64,000 nt of DNA from Rhizobium indicum (GCF_005862305.2 NZ_CP054021.1:1302001-1366000), one strand, 5' to 3'; positions 43,703 through 52,349 are shown, counted from the stretch's first letter. Numbers and translations: made by a program. Notes: generated by a model not told the origin, from the letters alone.

Positions 43703-45295
43703 ATGCCTGCATCCATTACTCTCTCCCAAATTTCATGGTCCGCGCCTGACGGGCGGCCGCTTTTTTCCAATCTCGACCTGAGTTTTGGGGCTGAGCGTAC
43801 CGGTCTTGTCGGACGCAACGGCGTCGGCAAGACGACGCTGCTGAAGCTCGTCTCCGGTGAAATCCAGCCGCATTCGGGCACCGTATCCGTCAACGGCAGC
43901 CTCGGCGTGCTGCGCCAGAGCGTTCAGGTGACGCCTGACGAAACGGTCGCCGATCTCTTCGGCGTCAGCCATGCGCTCGCTATTCTTCGCCGTGCCGAAG
44001 CCGGCGAGGCAACGGCCGACGAGCTTGCATCGGCGGACTGGATGCTGGAGGCGCGCGTCGCCGCAGCACTCAATCGGACCGGGCTCGACGCGCCGCCGGA
44101 GACGCCGCTTGCGGTACTCTCCGGCGGGCAGCGCACCCGTGCCGGGCTTGCCGCGCTTGTTTTCACCGAACCGGATTTCCTGTTGCTCGACGAACCGACC
44201 AACAATCTCGATCGCGAAGGCCGCGAGGCGGTGATCGCGCTGATGTCAGGCTGGCGGGCCGGCGCCATCATTGTCAGCCATGACCGGGAACTGCTCGAAA
44301 GCGTCGATGCGATCGTCGAACTGACGTCGCTCGGTGCCACGCGCTACGGCGGCAACTGGAGCCATTTCCGCGAGCGCAAGGCTCTCGAGCTCGCCGCAGC
44401 ACAGCATGATCTTACTGAAGCCGAAAAACGCATGGCCGAGGTGGCGAGAAAGGCGCAGGCGACGGTGGAGCGGCAGGCGCAGAGAGACAGCACCGGGCGG
44501 AAGATGGCCGCCAAGGGCGGCATACCGCGCATTTTGCTCGGCGGCATGAAGGAGCGGAGCGAAACGACGGGTGGCGATAATGCCCGCCTCGCCGGCCGCC
44601 GGCGCGCCCAGGCAATGGAAGAGGCAATAGCAGCGCGCGAGAAGATCGAGATCCTCCAGCCCTTGTCGGTCACCCTACCGCCGACCGGACTGCCCGCCGG
44701 CAAGATCGTGCTGAAGATGGATGGTGTGACATCGGGCTACCAGCCTGATGATCCCGTCATCCGCGATCTCTCCTTCGATGTGACGGGACCGGAACGGATC
44801 GCCGTCACCGGCCGCAACGGCTCGGGCAAGACCACATTGCTAGCGCTCGTCACCGGCGAGCTGAAACCCTGGGCCGGCACGGTCGGCGTCATGACCGCTT
44901 TCTCTATGCTCGATCAGAAGGTGAGCCTGCTCGATCCTTCGGCCTCGATCCGCGACAATTTTCGCCGGATCAATCCGCAGGCCGATGAAAATACTTGCCG
45001 GGCGGCCCTTGCCCGCTTCATGTTCAGGGCGGACGCTGCGCTACAGACCGTATCGACGCTAAGCGGCGGGCAATTGCTGCGGGCGGGCCTTGCCTGCGTC
45101 CTCGGCTCGGCACCGCCGCCGCTGTTGATCCTCGACGAGCCGACCAACCATCTCGACATCGACTCGATCGCCGCGGTCGAGGCAGGACTGCGCGCCTACG
45201 ACGGCGCGCTGCTGGTGGTCAGCCACGACGAGACATTCCTCAGGAGTATCGGGATCACGCGGCGGTTGGAACTGTCGCCAGCCGACCCGGGATAA
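43703..45295 (+). CDS. ABC-F family ATP-binding protein
   Basis: 530 residues from the ATG at 43703; the frame opens at 43637 without a site. Two ABC cassettes: Walker A GRNGVGKTTLLK and GRNGSGKTTLLAL, signatures LSGGQRTRAG and LSGGQLLRAG, Walker B LLLDEPTNNLD and LILDEPTNHLD, joined by a basic linker. There is no membrane domain. ABC-F proteins bind the ribosomal E site to rescue or protect translation. The next rightward gene but one is a second, divergent ABC-F. Confidence 0.92.
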   Translation: MPASITLSQISWSAPDGRPLFSNLDLSFGAERTGLVGRNGVGKTTLLKLVSGEIQPHSGTVSVNGSLGVLRQSVQVTPDETVADLFGVSHALAILRRAEAGEATADELASADWMLEARVAAALNRTGLDAPPETPLAVLSGGQRTRAGLAALVFTEPDFLLLDEPTNNLDREGREAVIALMSGWRAGAIIVSHDRELLESVDAIVELTSLGATRYGGNWSHFRERKALELAAAQHDLTEAEKRMAEVARKAQATVERQAQRDSTGRKMAAKGGIPRILLGGMKERSETTGGDNARLAGRRRAQAMEEAIAAREKIEILQPLSVTLPPTGLPAGKIVLKMDGVTSGYQPDDPVIRDLSFDVTGPERIAVTGRNGSGKTTLLALVTGELKPWAGTVGVMTAFSMLDQKVSLLDPSASIRDNFRRINPQADENTCRAALARFMFRADAALQTVSTLSGGQLLRAGLACVLGSAPPPLLILDEPTNHLDIDSIAAVEAGLRAYDGALLVVSHDETFLRSIGITRRLELSPADPG

Positions 45296-45302
45296 TTCCG
45301 GC

Positions 45303-45800
45303 TCATGCCTGCTGCCGGCCTCCGACGCGACGGTTCCGACAGACGGCGACGATCAACGCGGTGACGCAGATCAGGAGTTCAAGAGCGAAGGTCCAATGCA
45401 ACATGAAACTCACGACCCAATTGCTGTAGGTCGCCGGCACCGTCGTCAGCTCGAATTTCGACCAATCGAATGGCGCGAGCCAAAGCATCGGCGCAGCGAC
45501 GGTATCCATAACCATGTGAAGCATGACGGCTGCGAAAAAGACGGCGGCCGTGGGAAGCCGGTCCGGCGCCAGTCGACCGATCGCCAACAGAGCCGTGGCG
45601 GCGAAGCCGAGCCAAAAAAGCGGCCAGTGGGAGACATAGTCGTGATGGTGAATTTTGCCGCCGGTCAGGAAGAAATAGACCATGTCGAAATCCGGCAATA
45701 CGCTGCCGATCAAGGCTGCGGTCATGATGCCGGGTGCGGCGGACCGCTGCCGCGCGGCGCTCCCGAGAAGGTAGCCTGCCGGCAAATGGGCAATGAGCAT
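45303..45800 (-). CDS. Membrane-bound metal-dependent hydrolase (YdjM/DUF457-like)
   Basis: 165 residues, four hydrophobic segments. The typical motifs are present: IAHLPAGYLLG at the start, LPDFDMVYFFLTGGKIHHHD with clustered His/Asp, and FFAAVMLHMVMDTVAAPMLW. These are the metal-site positions of LexA-regulated YdjM-like membrane hydrolases. The activity is unknown. Its 3' end faces the ABC-F gene end to end. Confidence 0.85.
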   Translation of the reverse strand: MLIAHLPAGYLLGSAARQRSAAPGIMTAALIGSVLPDFDMVYFFLTGGKIHHHDYVSHWPLFWLGFAATALLAIGRLAPDRLPTAAVFFAAVMLHMVMDTVAAPMLWLAPFDWSKFELTTVPATYSNWVVSFMLHWTFALELLICVTALIVAVCRNRRVGGRQQA

Positions 45801-45943
45801 GCGTCTTATTCTCCCCGGTCGGTCCCGAAGAATCCTCTATGCGCGGTTTATGGCTAGAATCGGCACAGGTCCGGCTCTCTTGCCTCTTTTCGCGGGCAAT
45901 GTTATTGGAATCCCGCAAGCTTTTGAGAAAGGAGGATCACGCA

Positions 45944-46015
45944 ATGCAATATTATTTTCGGTTTAATCGCCAGCGTGGTCCCGTCGACGCCCTGCAAATG
46001 CGTTTGCAGGGCTGA
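45944..46015 (+). CDS. Putative leader peptide of the downstream ABC-F gene
   Basis: A 23-codon frame, MQYYFRFNRQRGPVDALQMR then LQG, stops at TGA 46013-46015. It is preceded by AGAAAGGAGG (45926-45935), a 10-nt perfect complement of the 16S anti-Shine-Dalgarno tail, eight bases before the ATG: far stronger than any other ribosome site in the window. The last eight codons are buried in a perfect 10-bp hairpin. The ABC-F gene starts 170 bases downstream and has only a weak site. This arrangement fits ribosome-mediated attenuation, known upstream of several ABC-F and erm resistance genes. The peptide itself is not one I know. Confidence 0.55.
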   Translation: MQYYFRFNRQRGPVDALQMRLQG

Positions 46016-46184
46016 CCAGAGACCGTTTCTCGACATCTCTTCCTGGTCTGCCCTTCGTGGCCAATGCGGCGCCGTAGATAACAGCGCGCATTTTTCTCAT
46101 TTCCCGGGCCCGATACGCGCAATCCCGTGATGGCTGAATGCCCCGGATCGCGCTCGAATACCCGGTCAAGACCAGAGAACGATC
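45989..46184 (+). promoter_or_regulatory. Candidate attenuator leader of the ABC-F gene
   Basis: Hairpin 1: GCCCTGCAAA (45989-45998) with TTTGCAGGGC (46003-46012), loop TGCG. Then GACCAGAGA at 46014-46022, its partner CTGGTC at 46043-46048, and a second GACCAGAGA at 46170-46178, overlapping the weak ribosome site of the ABC-F ATG at 46185. The single CTGGTC can pair with only one of the two copies, so leader translation could switch access to the ribosome site. The pairing is read by eye; no folding energy was computed. Confidence 0.45.
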
Positions 46185-47711
46185 ATGACACTCATCAATA
46201 TCCGCAATCTTGGCGTGACGCTGGGCAATCCCTTGTTTTCCAAGCTCAATCTCGTCGTCAATGCCGGCGACCGCATCGGTCTGGTCGCTGCCAACGGGCG
46301 GGGGAAATCGACGCTGCTTGCCTGCATCACCGGCGCGCTGGAGCCGAGCGAGGGCGAGATCACCAAGGCGCGCGGGCTGACCGTCGGCCATGTCGCGCAG
46401 AATGTGCCACCTGCCCTTTTCGACACGCCGTTCTACGATGCGGTGCTGCAGGCGTTGCCGGCCGATCAGGCCGAAAGCGAGAGCTGGCGGGTCGACGTGG
46501 TGCTGGAATCGCTCGACGTGCCGGAGGCCATGCGTGGCCGGCCGCTGAAGCAGTTGAGCGGCGGATGGCAGCGGCTTTCCATGCTTGCCCGCACCTGGGT
46601 GAGCGAGCCCGACGTGCTTCTGCTCGACGAACCGACCAACCATCTCGACCTCGAAAAGATTGCGCAGCTGGAGGGCTGGCTGAATGCGCTGCCGCGCGAC
46701 GTGCCGGTTATCCTGTCCAGCCACGACCGCGCCTTCCTCGATGCGACGACCAACCGGACGCTGTTCCTGCGGCCGGAGCAATCGCCGGCCTTCGCCCTGC
46801 CCTATACCCGGGCACGCTCCGCCCTGGACGAGGCCGACGCTTCCGAAGCCCGGCGCTACGAGCGCGACATGAAGGTGGCGGAGCAATTGCGCAAGCAGGC
46901 GGCGAAGCTCAACAATATCGGCATCAACTCCGGCAGCGATCTGCTCGTCGTCAAGACAAAGCAGCTCAAGCAGCGTGCGGAGAAGCTTGAGGACGCAGCA
47001 AAACCGGCGCATCTGGAGCGCTCGGCCGGCGCCATCCGGCTTGCCAATCGCGGCACGCATGCCAAGGTGCTGGTGACGCTGGAGGATGCGGCGGTGACGA
47101 CGCCGGATGGAACGCTGCTGTTCAAGACCGGCCGGCAATTCATCTGCCAGGGCGACCGCATCGTGCTGCTCGGCCTCAACGGCGCCGGCAAGTCGCGGCT
47201 GGTCTCTATGCTGAAGCAGGCGATCGAAAAGCCGGAGACGGCGCGGGACAGCATCAAGGCGACGCCTTCGCTGGTGCTAGGCTATGGCGACCAGGCGCTT
47301 GCCGATCTTGCCGACACCGACACGCCGATCGGCACGATCATCCGCCGCTTCGATGTCGGCGATCAGCGGGCGCGGGGCTTGCTGGCAGGCGCCGGCATGA
47401 CGATCGACATGCAGGCAAAACCGATTGGCCAGCTCTCCGGCGGCCAGAAGGCCAGGCTCGGCATGCTGGCGCTGCGGCTGACGGAGCCGAACTTCTACCT
47501 GCTCGACGAACCGACCAACCACCTCGACATCGACGGACAGGAGGCGCTGGAGAGCGAGCTGATGGCGCACGAAGCGAGCTGCCTGCTGGTCTCGCATGAC
47601 CGCAGTTTCGTGCGGGCGGTGGGAAACCGGTTCTGGCTGATCGAGAGGAAGCGGCTGGTGGAGGTGGAGAGCCCGGAGGGGTTCTTTGCTTCGGTGGGAT
47701 CAGGCGTGTGA
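46185..47711 (+). CDS. ABC-F family ATP-binding protein
   Basis: 508 residues, two cassettes. Walker A motifs AANGRGKSTLL and LNGAGKSRLV (the second ends in Ser-Arg instead of Ser/Thr-Thr), signatures LSGGWQRLS and LSGGQKARLG, Walker B VLLLDEPTNHLD and YLLDEPTNHLD, and a basic linker RRYERDMKVAEQLRKQAAKL. The first signature has Trp in place of Gln. It is a soluble ribosome-associated ATPase, possibly for antibiotic protection or stalled-ribosome rescue. It follows the leader peptide at 45944. Confidence 0.9.
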   Translation: MTLINIRNLGVTLGNPLFSKLNLVVNAGDRIGLVAANGRGKSTLLACITGALEPSEGEITKARGLTVGHVAQNVPPALFDTPFYDAVLQALPADQAESESWRVDVVLESLDVPEAMRGRPLKQLSGGWQRLSMLARTWVSEPDVLLLDEPTNHLDLEKIAQLEGWLNALPRDVPVILSSHDRAFLDATTNRTLFLRPEQSPAFALPYTRARSALDEADASEARRYERDMKVAEQLRKQAAKLNNIGINSGSDLLVVKTKQLKQRAEKLEDAAKPAHLERSAGAIRLANRGTHAKVLVTLEDAAVTTPDGTLLFKTGRQFICQGDRIVLLGLNGAGKSRLVSMLKQAIEKPETARDSIKATPSLVLGYGDQALADLADTDTPIGTIIRRFDVGDQRARGLLAGAGMTIDMQAKPIGQLSGGQKARLGMLALRLTEPNFYLLDEPTNHLDIDGQEALESELMAHEASCLLVSHDRSFVRAVGNRFWLIERKRLVEVESPEGFFASVGSGV

Positions 47712-47877
47712 TGGGCAACGGGGGCGTGCCGCGTCGCCCCGTCCTTTGCGAGGGTTCGCAACAAATCTCAATGTTAAAAGACACTCCGCAACATCGGCGC
47801 GGGGCATGGTTTCTTGAGAGCCGGGCGGTGTCGCGATCGCCTCTCGACTTTTCTTCCCATGAACACGAGGCATCTCC

Positions 47878-48495
47878 ATGCATATCAGATTAGTCGCCTG
47901 CGCCGCCCTGACGCTTTCGGTTGCCGTTCCTGCCGTTGCCGCCGATCTTACCTATGAAACGCCGTCGGCACCGTCCGCCGAGCAAGTATCTTCGGCCTAT
48001 GACTGGTCGGGCTTCTATCTCGGCGCCCAGGGCGGATATTCCTGGAGCCAGGCAAAGATCCTCGGCTCGGATCAGGATATCGACAGCGGCACATCCGGCC
48101 TGCATGCCGGCTATAATTTCCAATCCGGAAATATCGTCTACGGCATCGAGAACGACTTTAACTACAACTTCGAGAAAAATGACAATGCGAACCTCGAATG
48201 GGATGCTTCCGGCCGAGCCCGGGTAGGTTACGCCTGGGATCGAACCCTGTTCTTTGCAACGGCAGGCGTGGCAGCCGGCGGCGGCAAGGTCGACATTCCC
48301 GCTGCCGGAAAGAAGGATGGCATCCTGATCGGCTGGACGGCCGGCGGCGGCATCGAACATGCGGTCACCGACAATATCCTGGTGCGCGGCGAGTATCGTC
48401 ATTCCGATTTCGGCAACAAGGACTTCCGTTCGACCATCGGCGATGTCGGCGCCACGCAGGACAAGGTCCTCTTCGGGACCAGCTACAAGTTCTGA
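47878..48495 (+). CDS. Outer-membrane beta-barrel protein (Omp25/RopB-like)
   Basis: 205 residues. A signal peptide ends in AVPAVAA/D. The mature start YDWSGFYLGAQGGYSW is the usual first strand of porin-family barrels of alphaproteobacteria (Omp25/31, RopB). Alternating strands follow and the last residue is Phe (FGTSYKF), the BAM recognition signal. It is predicted to be an eight-stranded outer-membrane barrel of structural type. Confidence 0.9.
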   Translation: MHIRLVACAALTLSVAVPAVAADLTYETPSAPSAEQVSSAYDWSGFYLGAQGGYSWSQAKILGSDQDIDSGTSGLHAGYNFQSGNIVYGIENDFNYNFEKNDNANLEWDASGRARVGYAWDRTLFFATAGVAAGGGKVDIPAAGKKDGILIGWTAGGGIEHAVTDNILVRGEYRHSDFGNKDFRSTIGDVGATQDKVLFGTSYKF

Positions 48496-48552
48496 CGGAA
48501 AGGCGGCGGCAGCCGTATGAGGGTCCTGCCGCACGCTGCCACGCCTAAAAAC

Positions 48553-49332
48553 CTACCGCTTCGGTGCGACCAGGCAGAAGAAGGCGCCTTGCGGGTCGGT
48601 GGCCTGGATGATCCAGCTGCCGCCGGGGACTTCCATCGGGCCGTTGACGACCTTGCCGCCGCCTGAGGTGACGCGTTCGATCGCGGCGTCGAGGGTCGGC
48701 ACGATGAAATAATAGCACCAGAAGGTCATCGGCATGTTTTCCGGCTTGGTCATCATGCCGCCGATCTGCCGACCGTTATGGGCGAAGAGGTAGTAGACGC
48801 CCATCGGACCCATGTCCATTTCGCTGTCCTTCGTCCAGCCGAACAGCTTGGAATAGAAGGAAACAGCGTCTTTGCCGTTGCCGGCATAGAGTTCGCGCCA
48901 GCCGATATTGCCGGGGGCGTCGAAGGCCAGTTCCGGCATGGGCTTCTCCATCGGCGCCGGCGTCATGATGCAGAGCACCGCGCCATGCGGATCGGCAACG
49001 ACGGCGAAGCGGCCGATGGTCGGGATGTCTTCCGGCGGACGGCGGACCGAACCGCCATTGGCGGCAAAATCCTTGGCAGTCTGGTCGACATCGTCGACGT
49101 CGACATAACCCGTCCAGTTCGGCGGAATGCCCTTGCCTTCAAGTTCGGTCGGAAATTCCATCAGGCCGGCGACGCCGATGCCGTTCGCTTCGAAGATCGT
49201 GTAGGTGGGCATGCCCTCCATTTTCATTTCGGAGGTGGTCCAGCCGACGACCGAGCTGTAGAATTTCGCGGCAGCCGATGTGTCGGGGGTCATCAACTCG
49301 CACCAGATGAACTTTCCATGCGTCTCAGACAT
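48553..49332 (-). CDS. VOC-family (glyoxalase-like) protein, two domains
   Basis: 259 residues from the ATG at 49332, six bases after GGGAG. There are two vicinal-oxygen-chelate repeats: residues 5 to 125 (FIWCELMTPDTSAAAKFYSS, then VVADPHGAVLCIM) and 135 to 258 (IGWRELYAGNGKDAVSFYSK, then QATDPQGAFFCLV). Likely a hydroxylase- or isomerase-type enzyme of unknown substrate. It is the third gene of a leftward cluster with DUF1579 and DUF899 proteins. Confidence 0.85.
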   Translation of the reverse strand: MSETHGKFIWCELMTPDTSAAAKFYSSVVGWTTSEMKMEGMPTYTIFEANGIGVAGLMEFPTELEGKGIPPNWTGYVDVDDVDQTAKDFAANGGSVRRPPEDIPTIGRFAVVADPHGAVLCIMTPAPMEKPMPELAFDAPGNIGWRELYAGNGKDAVSFYSKLFGWTKDSEMDMGPMGVYYLFAHNGRQIGGMMTKPENMPMTFWCYYFIVPTLDAAIERVTSGGGKVVNGPMEVPGGSWIIQATDPQGAFFCLVAPKR

Positions 49333-49409
49333 CATACTCTCCCTTTTCGACGCCCCTCTTCGGAGGCCTCTTTGCGAGGCCCCTTTCTCGAGGTTGAACG
49401 CCGTGATTG

Positions 49410-49877
49410 TCAGATCTTGCGGGCGTAATGTGCTTCCATGAACTGCTTCCAGGAGCCGTCCGGCTGCTTGGCGCTGGAGACGAAGGTGCGGTGATCGGCG
49501 TCGACGAAGATGATCTGCTCGCGGTAGTCGGCAAGCCCCTCGCCATTGAAGTCGGGGCCTGTGGTATAGAGGTCCAGCACATTGCCTGACGCGTCGACCG
49601 CACCCTCATAGACCCACATATAGTCCATCATGCTGCCGATCCAGCTGCCGACATACTTGCCTTTTGCGTCGTTGTAACCGAGCGTCAGGATGCTGGTCGC
49701 CTCCTTACCATCAGGCATACGGCCGGTCCCTTCGGCGACGAACCAGATGCCGTGCAGCGAGCGGACGGTCTCCGTCCAGGGCTCGCCGCCACTCATGTCG
49801 GGTGCGGTGACGGTCCAGTCGCCGACCAGTCTTTCCAGGAAGGAATGTTCCTTCAGCACTTCAGCGGTCTTCATCAT
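49410..49877 (-). CDS. DUF1579-family protein
   Basis: 155 residues from the ATG at 49877, six bases after GGGAG. The DUF1579 pattern is seen in LVGDWTVTAPDM, WFVAEGTGRMPDGKEATSIL, TLGYNDAKGKYVGSWIGSMM and WKQFMEAHYARK. It is a small beta-barrel of unknown activity that often travels with VOC and DUF899 proteins, as here. Confidence 0.85.
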   Translation of the reverse strand: MMKTAEVLKEHSFLERLVGDWTVTAPDMSGGEPWTETVRSLHGIWFVAEGTGRMPDGKEATSILTLGYNDAKGKYVGSWIGSMMDYMWVYEGAVDASGNVLDLYTTGPDFNGEGLADYREQIIFVDADHRTFVSSAKQPDGSWKQFMEAHYARKI

Positions 49878-49915
49878 CCTCTTCTCCCTTGAGTGATGGT
49901 GGTGTTTGTTTTCCG

Positions 49916-49958
49916 CATTCCGGACGCAAAACCGCTTACACTTTTCGGCATCATGCTC
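49916..49958. repeat. Rhizobial palindromic repeat, copy A
   Basis: CCGGACGCAAAACCGCTTAC then ACTTTTCGGCATCATGCTCC. It shares the core of the copy at 57376 and is related to that at 62230. Its left arm is degenerate. It fills the gap between the DUF899 and DUF1579 genes. Confidence 0.6.
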
Positions 49959-49962
49959 CGGC

Positions 49963-50691
49963 TCAGTGACAGCAGGATGGCGCCTTGGCGGCCTCCTCAT
50001 ATTCGTCGTGGCGGCGCACGAAATTCATCGTGCTGTCCTCGTTGCGGCCCTTCGGCGCGCGGTCGAGGATCATCAGGGTGCCGATCAGTTCTTCCGGCCC
50101 GCGGGCATAACTCGAATAGGTATGGAAGACCTCGCCCTTGTCGTTGCGGTAGAAAGCGCTGAGGCCCGGCAGTTCGTCATTGGCATCAGCCGGCTGCATC
50201 GGTGTGAAATTGTAAAAGACCTTGTCTTTGGCAAGATCCTCGGGGCTGAAAGAAACGTGATAATCGAAATTGAAATCGCTGCCGAAGGAAGAGACCCAGG
50301 GAAATTGCCAACCCATGCGCTGTTTGTAGGCGGCGATCTTGTCGAGCGGCGCGCGTGAAACGGCGACCCAGGTGACGTCGTGATGGTTCAGATGCGGCAA
50401 GGCGCCATCGACATGATCGGACAGGAAGGAGCAGCCGGTGCAGCCGGCATCCCAATCCGGGCCAAGCATGAAATGGTAGATCAGCAACTGGCTGCGGCCA
50501 TCGAAGAGATCGGCGAGCGACTTCCTGCCCTCCGGCGTTTCGAAAGCATAATCCTTGTCGACCTTCACCCAGGGCAGCGCCAGACGGGCGGCGTTGACGC
50601 TGTCGCGCAGCCGCGTCTCCTCCTTCTCCTTTGCCAGCAGGACACGGCGGGCTTCGAGCCACTCTTCGCGGGACACTACCTCGTTCTGCAT
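49963..50691 (-). CDS. DUF899-family thioredoxin-like protein
   Basis: 242 residues. The family marks are REEWLEARRVLLAKEKE at the start, LPWVKVDKDYAFETPEG, the segment GPDWDAGCTGCSFLSDHVDG with a CxxC pair, and HDVTWVAVSRAPLDKIAAYK. It has a thioredoxin-like fold and is probably cytoplasmic. It is divergent from a MarR regulator across a perfect palindrome. Confidence 0.88.
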   Translation of the reverse strand: MQNEVVSREEWLEARRVLLAKEKEETRLRDSVNAARLALPWVKVDKDYAFETPEGRKSLADLFDGRSQLLIYHFMLGPDWDAGCTGCSFLSDHVDGALPHLNHHDVTWVAVSRAPLDKIAAYKQRMGWQFPWVSSFGSDFNFDYHVSFSPEDLAKDKVFYNFTPMQPADANDELPGLSAFYRNDKGEVFHTYSSYARGPEELIGTLMILDRAPKGRNEDSTMNFVRRHDEYEEAAKAPSCCH

Positions 50692-50756
50692 GAAATGCGC
50701 CCTCCTCCGGCGCTTGCCGGTGAAGCCGGCTCATCTCCTTCTCCTTGACTAAATAC

Positions 50757-50768
50757 ATTGATATCAAT
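50757..50768. promoter_or_regulatory. Perfect palindrome ATTGATATCAAT, likely MarR operator
   Basis: This 12-bp perfect palindrome is centred in the spacer between the DUF899 and MarR genes, 12 bases before the MarR ATG and next to a TTGACT (50745-50750). Placement and form suit autoregulation by the MarR protein. Confidence 0.55.
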
Positions 50769-50779
50769 AGAAATGAAGC

Positions 50780-51226
50780 ATGTCAAATTCGATCGAGATT
50801 CCCTTTTCCACGACGCTGATGGTGCGCGACACCTGCCTCTGCCTGCATGTGCAGCGGGCAGCACGCGCGCTTGCCCGGCTGTTCGACGATGCGCTGAGGC
50901 CGGCCGGCCTGACCAACGGGCAGTTTTCGCTGATGATGTCGCTGAACCGGCCGGAGCCGCCGCCGATGGGGCCGGTCGCAGCCCTGCTCGCCATGGACCA
51001 GACGACGCTGACGGCGGCGTTGAAGCCGCTTCAGCGCAAGGGCTGGGTAACGGTGATGGAGAACCCCAGAGACAGGCGCGGCCGGCTGCTGAGCCTCACC
51101 CGTGAGGGCAAGGCGGTGCTGGCAAAAGCGCTGCCGATCTGGAAAAGCACACATGCGATGATCGACGGAAAGCTGCCGGAAGGCGGCTCCGCCCGGCTGC
51201 GACAGGATCTGCAGGCGCTGTCATGA
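50780..51226 (+). CDS. MarR-family transcriptional regulator
   Basis: 148 residues with the winged helix at about 55 to 110 (GPVAALLAMDQTTLTAALKP, then ENPRDRRGRLLSLTREGKAV). It probably represses itself and the divergent DUF899/DUF1579/VOC cluster through the ATTGATATCAAT site. The ligand is unknown; DNA wing Arg residues and the Asp-Arg-Arg-Gly turn are intact. Confidence 0.88.
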   Translation: MSNSIEIPFSTTLMVRDTCLCLHVQRAARALARLFDDALRPAGLTNGQFSLMMSLNRPEPPPMGPVAALLAMDQTTLTAALKPLQRKGWVTVMENPRDRRGRLLSLTREGKAVLAKALPIWKSTHAMIDGKLPEGGSARLRQDLQALS

Positions 51227-51316
51227 ATGACGATAGAAACGCCGAGGCCGGCCGGGCTGAACGCCGCCCGGCCGGCAGATGACGGCAGCCGATACGGCTA
51301 CCAAGTTTTAAGCCGA

Positions 51317-51739
51317 TCAGGCGACGGTGACCGGGACCTCGGTCGAGGTGCGCATCGCGTGGCTGTAGGGGCAGACGATGTGGGCTGCGGCTGCGAGCTT
51401 TTCAGCGGTTTCGCGGTCGAGACCCGGGATGTTGACCGTCAGCGCCACTTCGATGCCGAAGCCGCCGCCATCTTCACGCGGGCCGATGCCGACCTTGGCG
51501 GAGACCGTCGTGTCCTCGGGAATCTTGACCTTCTGCTGGCCCGCGACAAATTTCAATGCACCGAGGAAGCAGGCGGAGTAGCCGGCAGCGAAAAGCTGTT
51601 CGGGATTGGTGCCGGTCGCGCCGTCGCCGCCGAGTTCCTTGGGAACGGTCAGCGTCACGTCCAGAACGCCGTTTTCGGAAACGGCGCGGCCCGCGCGGCC
51701 GCCGGTGGCAGAGGCTTTGGTCGTATAGAGAATAGGCAT
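51317..51739 (-). CDS. ohr: Organic hydroperoxide resistance protein (peroxidase)
   Basis: 140 residues from the ATG at 51739. Both catalytic cysteines are present in AAGYSACFLGAL and AHIVCPYSHA, with the family Arg in GGRAGRAVSENG. Ohr is a dimeric thiol peroxidase that reduces organic and fatty-acid hydroperoxides using lipoylated partners. It is divergent from ohrR and should be derepressed when OhrR is oxidised. Confidence 0.95.
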   Translation of the reverse strand: MPILYTTKASATGGRAGRAVSENGVLDVTLTVPKELGGDGATGTNPEQLFAAGYSACFLGALKFVAGQQKVKIPEDTTVSAKVGIGPREDGGGFGIEVALTVNIPGLDRETAEKLAAAAHIVCPYSHAMRTSTEVPVTVA

Positions 51740-51788
51740 GACGATCTCCTTTGGTTGGCCCTTCGATCGGGTTGGATTTTTATTATCG

Positions 51789-51810
51789 CACAATTAACTT
51801 GTACGCAAGT
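51789..51810. promoter_or_regulatory. Likely OhrR operator
   Basis: On the - strand the sequence TACAAGTTAATTGTG resembles the OhrR consensus TACAATTAATTGTA. An overlapping ACTTG/CAAGT repeat lies at 51797-51810. It sits in the ohr/ohrR spacer. Confidence 0.55.
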
Positions 51811-51872
51811 GAATTTTGCAAATTGCATTTCGGATTCGAAAAGAGGACAATCGGGCTTCAGGGATAATAGAT

Positions 51873-52349
51873 ATGAAAGCGCAAACGACGAAGACGATGG
51901 AGATACCGCAAGAGGAGAAGCGGCTGGAAAAGCAGTTGTGCTTCGCGGTCTACGCGACGGCGCATGCTTTCACCCGCGCCTACAAGCCGATCCTCGACAG
52001 GGTCGGCCTGACCTATCCGCAATATCTGGTGATGCTGGTGCTGTGGGAACGCGGCGAACTGCCGGTCAAGACGATCGGCGAGCAGCTGGATCTCGATTCC
52101 GGCACGCTATCGCCGCTGTTGAAACGGCTCGAACAGAGCGGGCTGCTCAAGCGCATCCGCGACCTGCGCGACGAACGGCAGGTGATCGTGTCGCTGACCC
52201 CGCAAGGTCAGGCAATGAAGGGGGAGATCGATACGATCATGACGGCGATCGGGCAAGCCGCAGGCTGCACGCTTGAGGAAATGGCCGAGATGCGCGACAT
52301 GCTGCATCGGCTGCGGGGCAATCTCGGGCGGGCCGGCGCGGGCGGCTGA
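51873..52349 (+). CDS. ohrR: Peroxide-sensing MarR-family repressor OhrR
   Basis: 158 residues from the ATG at 51873. The N-terminal reactive cysteine is in EKQLCFAVYATAHAFTRAY, the conserved position of OhrR. The winged helix follows (LTYPQYLVMLVLWERGELPV, LDSGTLSPLLKRLE, RDLRDERQVIVSLT). Oxidation of the cysteine by organic peroxides releases DNA and induces ohr. A further cysteine (GCTLEEM) near the C-terminus could make this a two-Cys type. Confidence 0.93.
   Translation: MKAQTTKTMEIPQEEKRLEKQLCFAVYATAHAFTRAYKPILDRVGLTYPQYLVMLVLWERGELPVKTIGEQLDLDSGTLSPLLKRLEQSGLLKRIRDLRDERQVIVSLTPQGQAMKGEIDTIMTAIGQAAGCTLEEMAEMRDMLHRLRGNLGRAGAGG

Noticed and set aside
45963..47138. 391-codon - strand frame opposite the ABC-F gene
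   Set aside because: Antisense to a two-cassette ATPase and to the leader peptide; no start signal.
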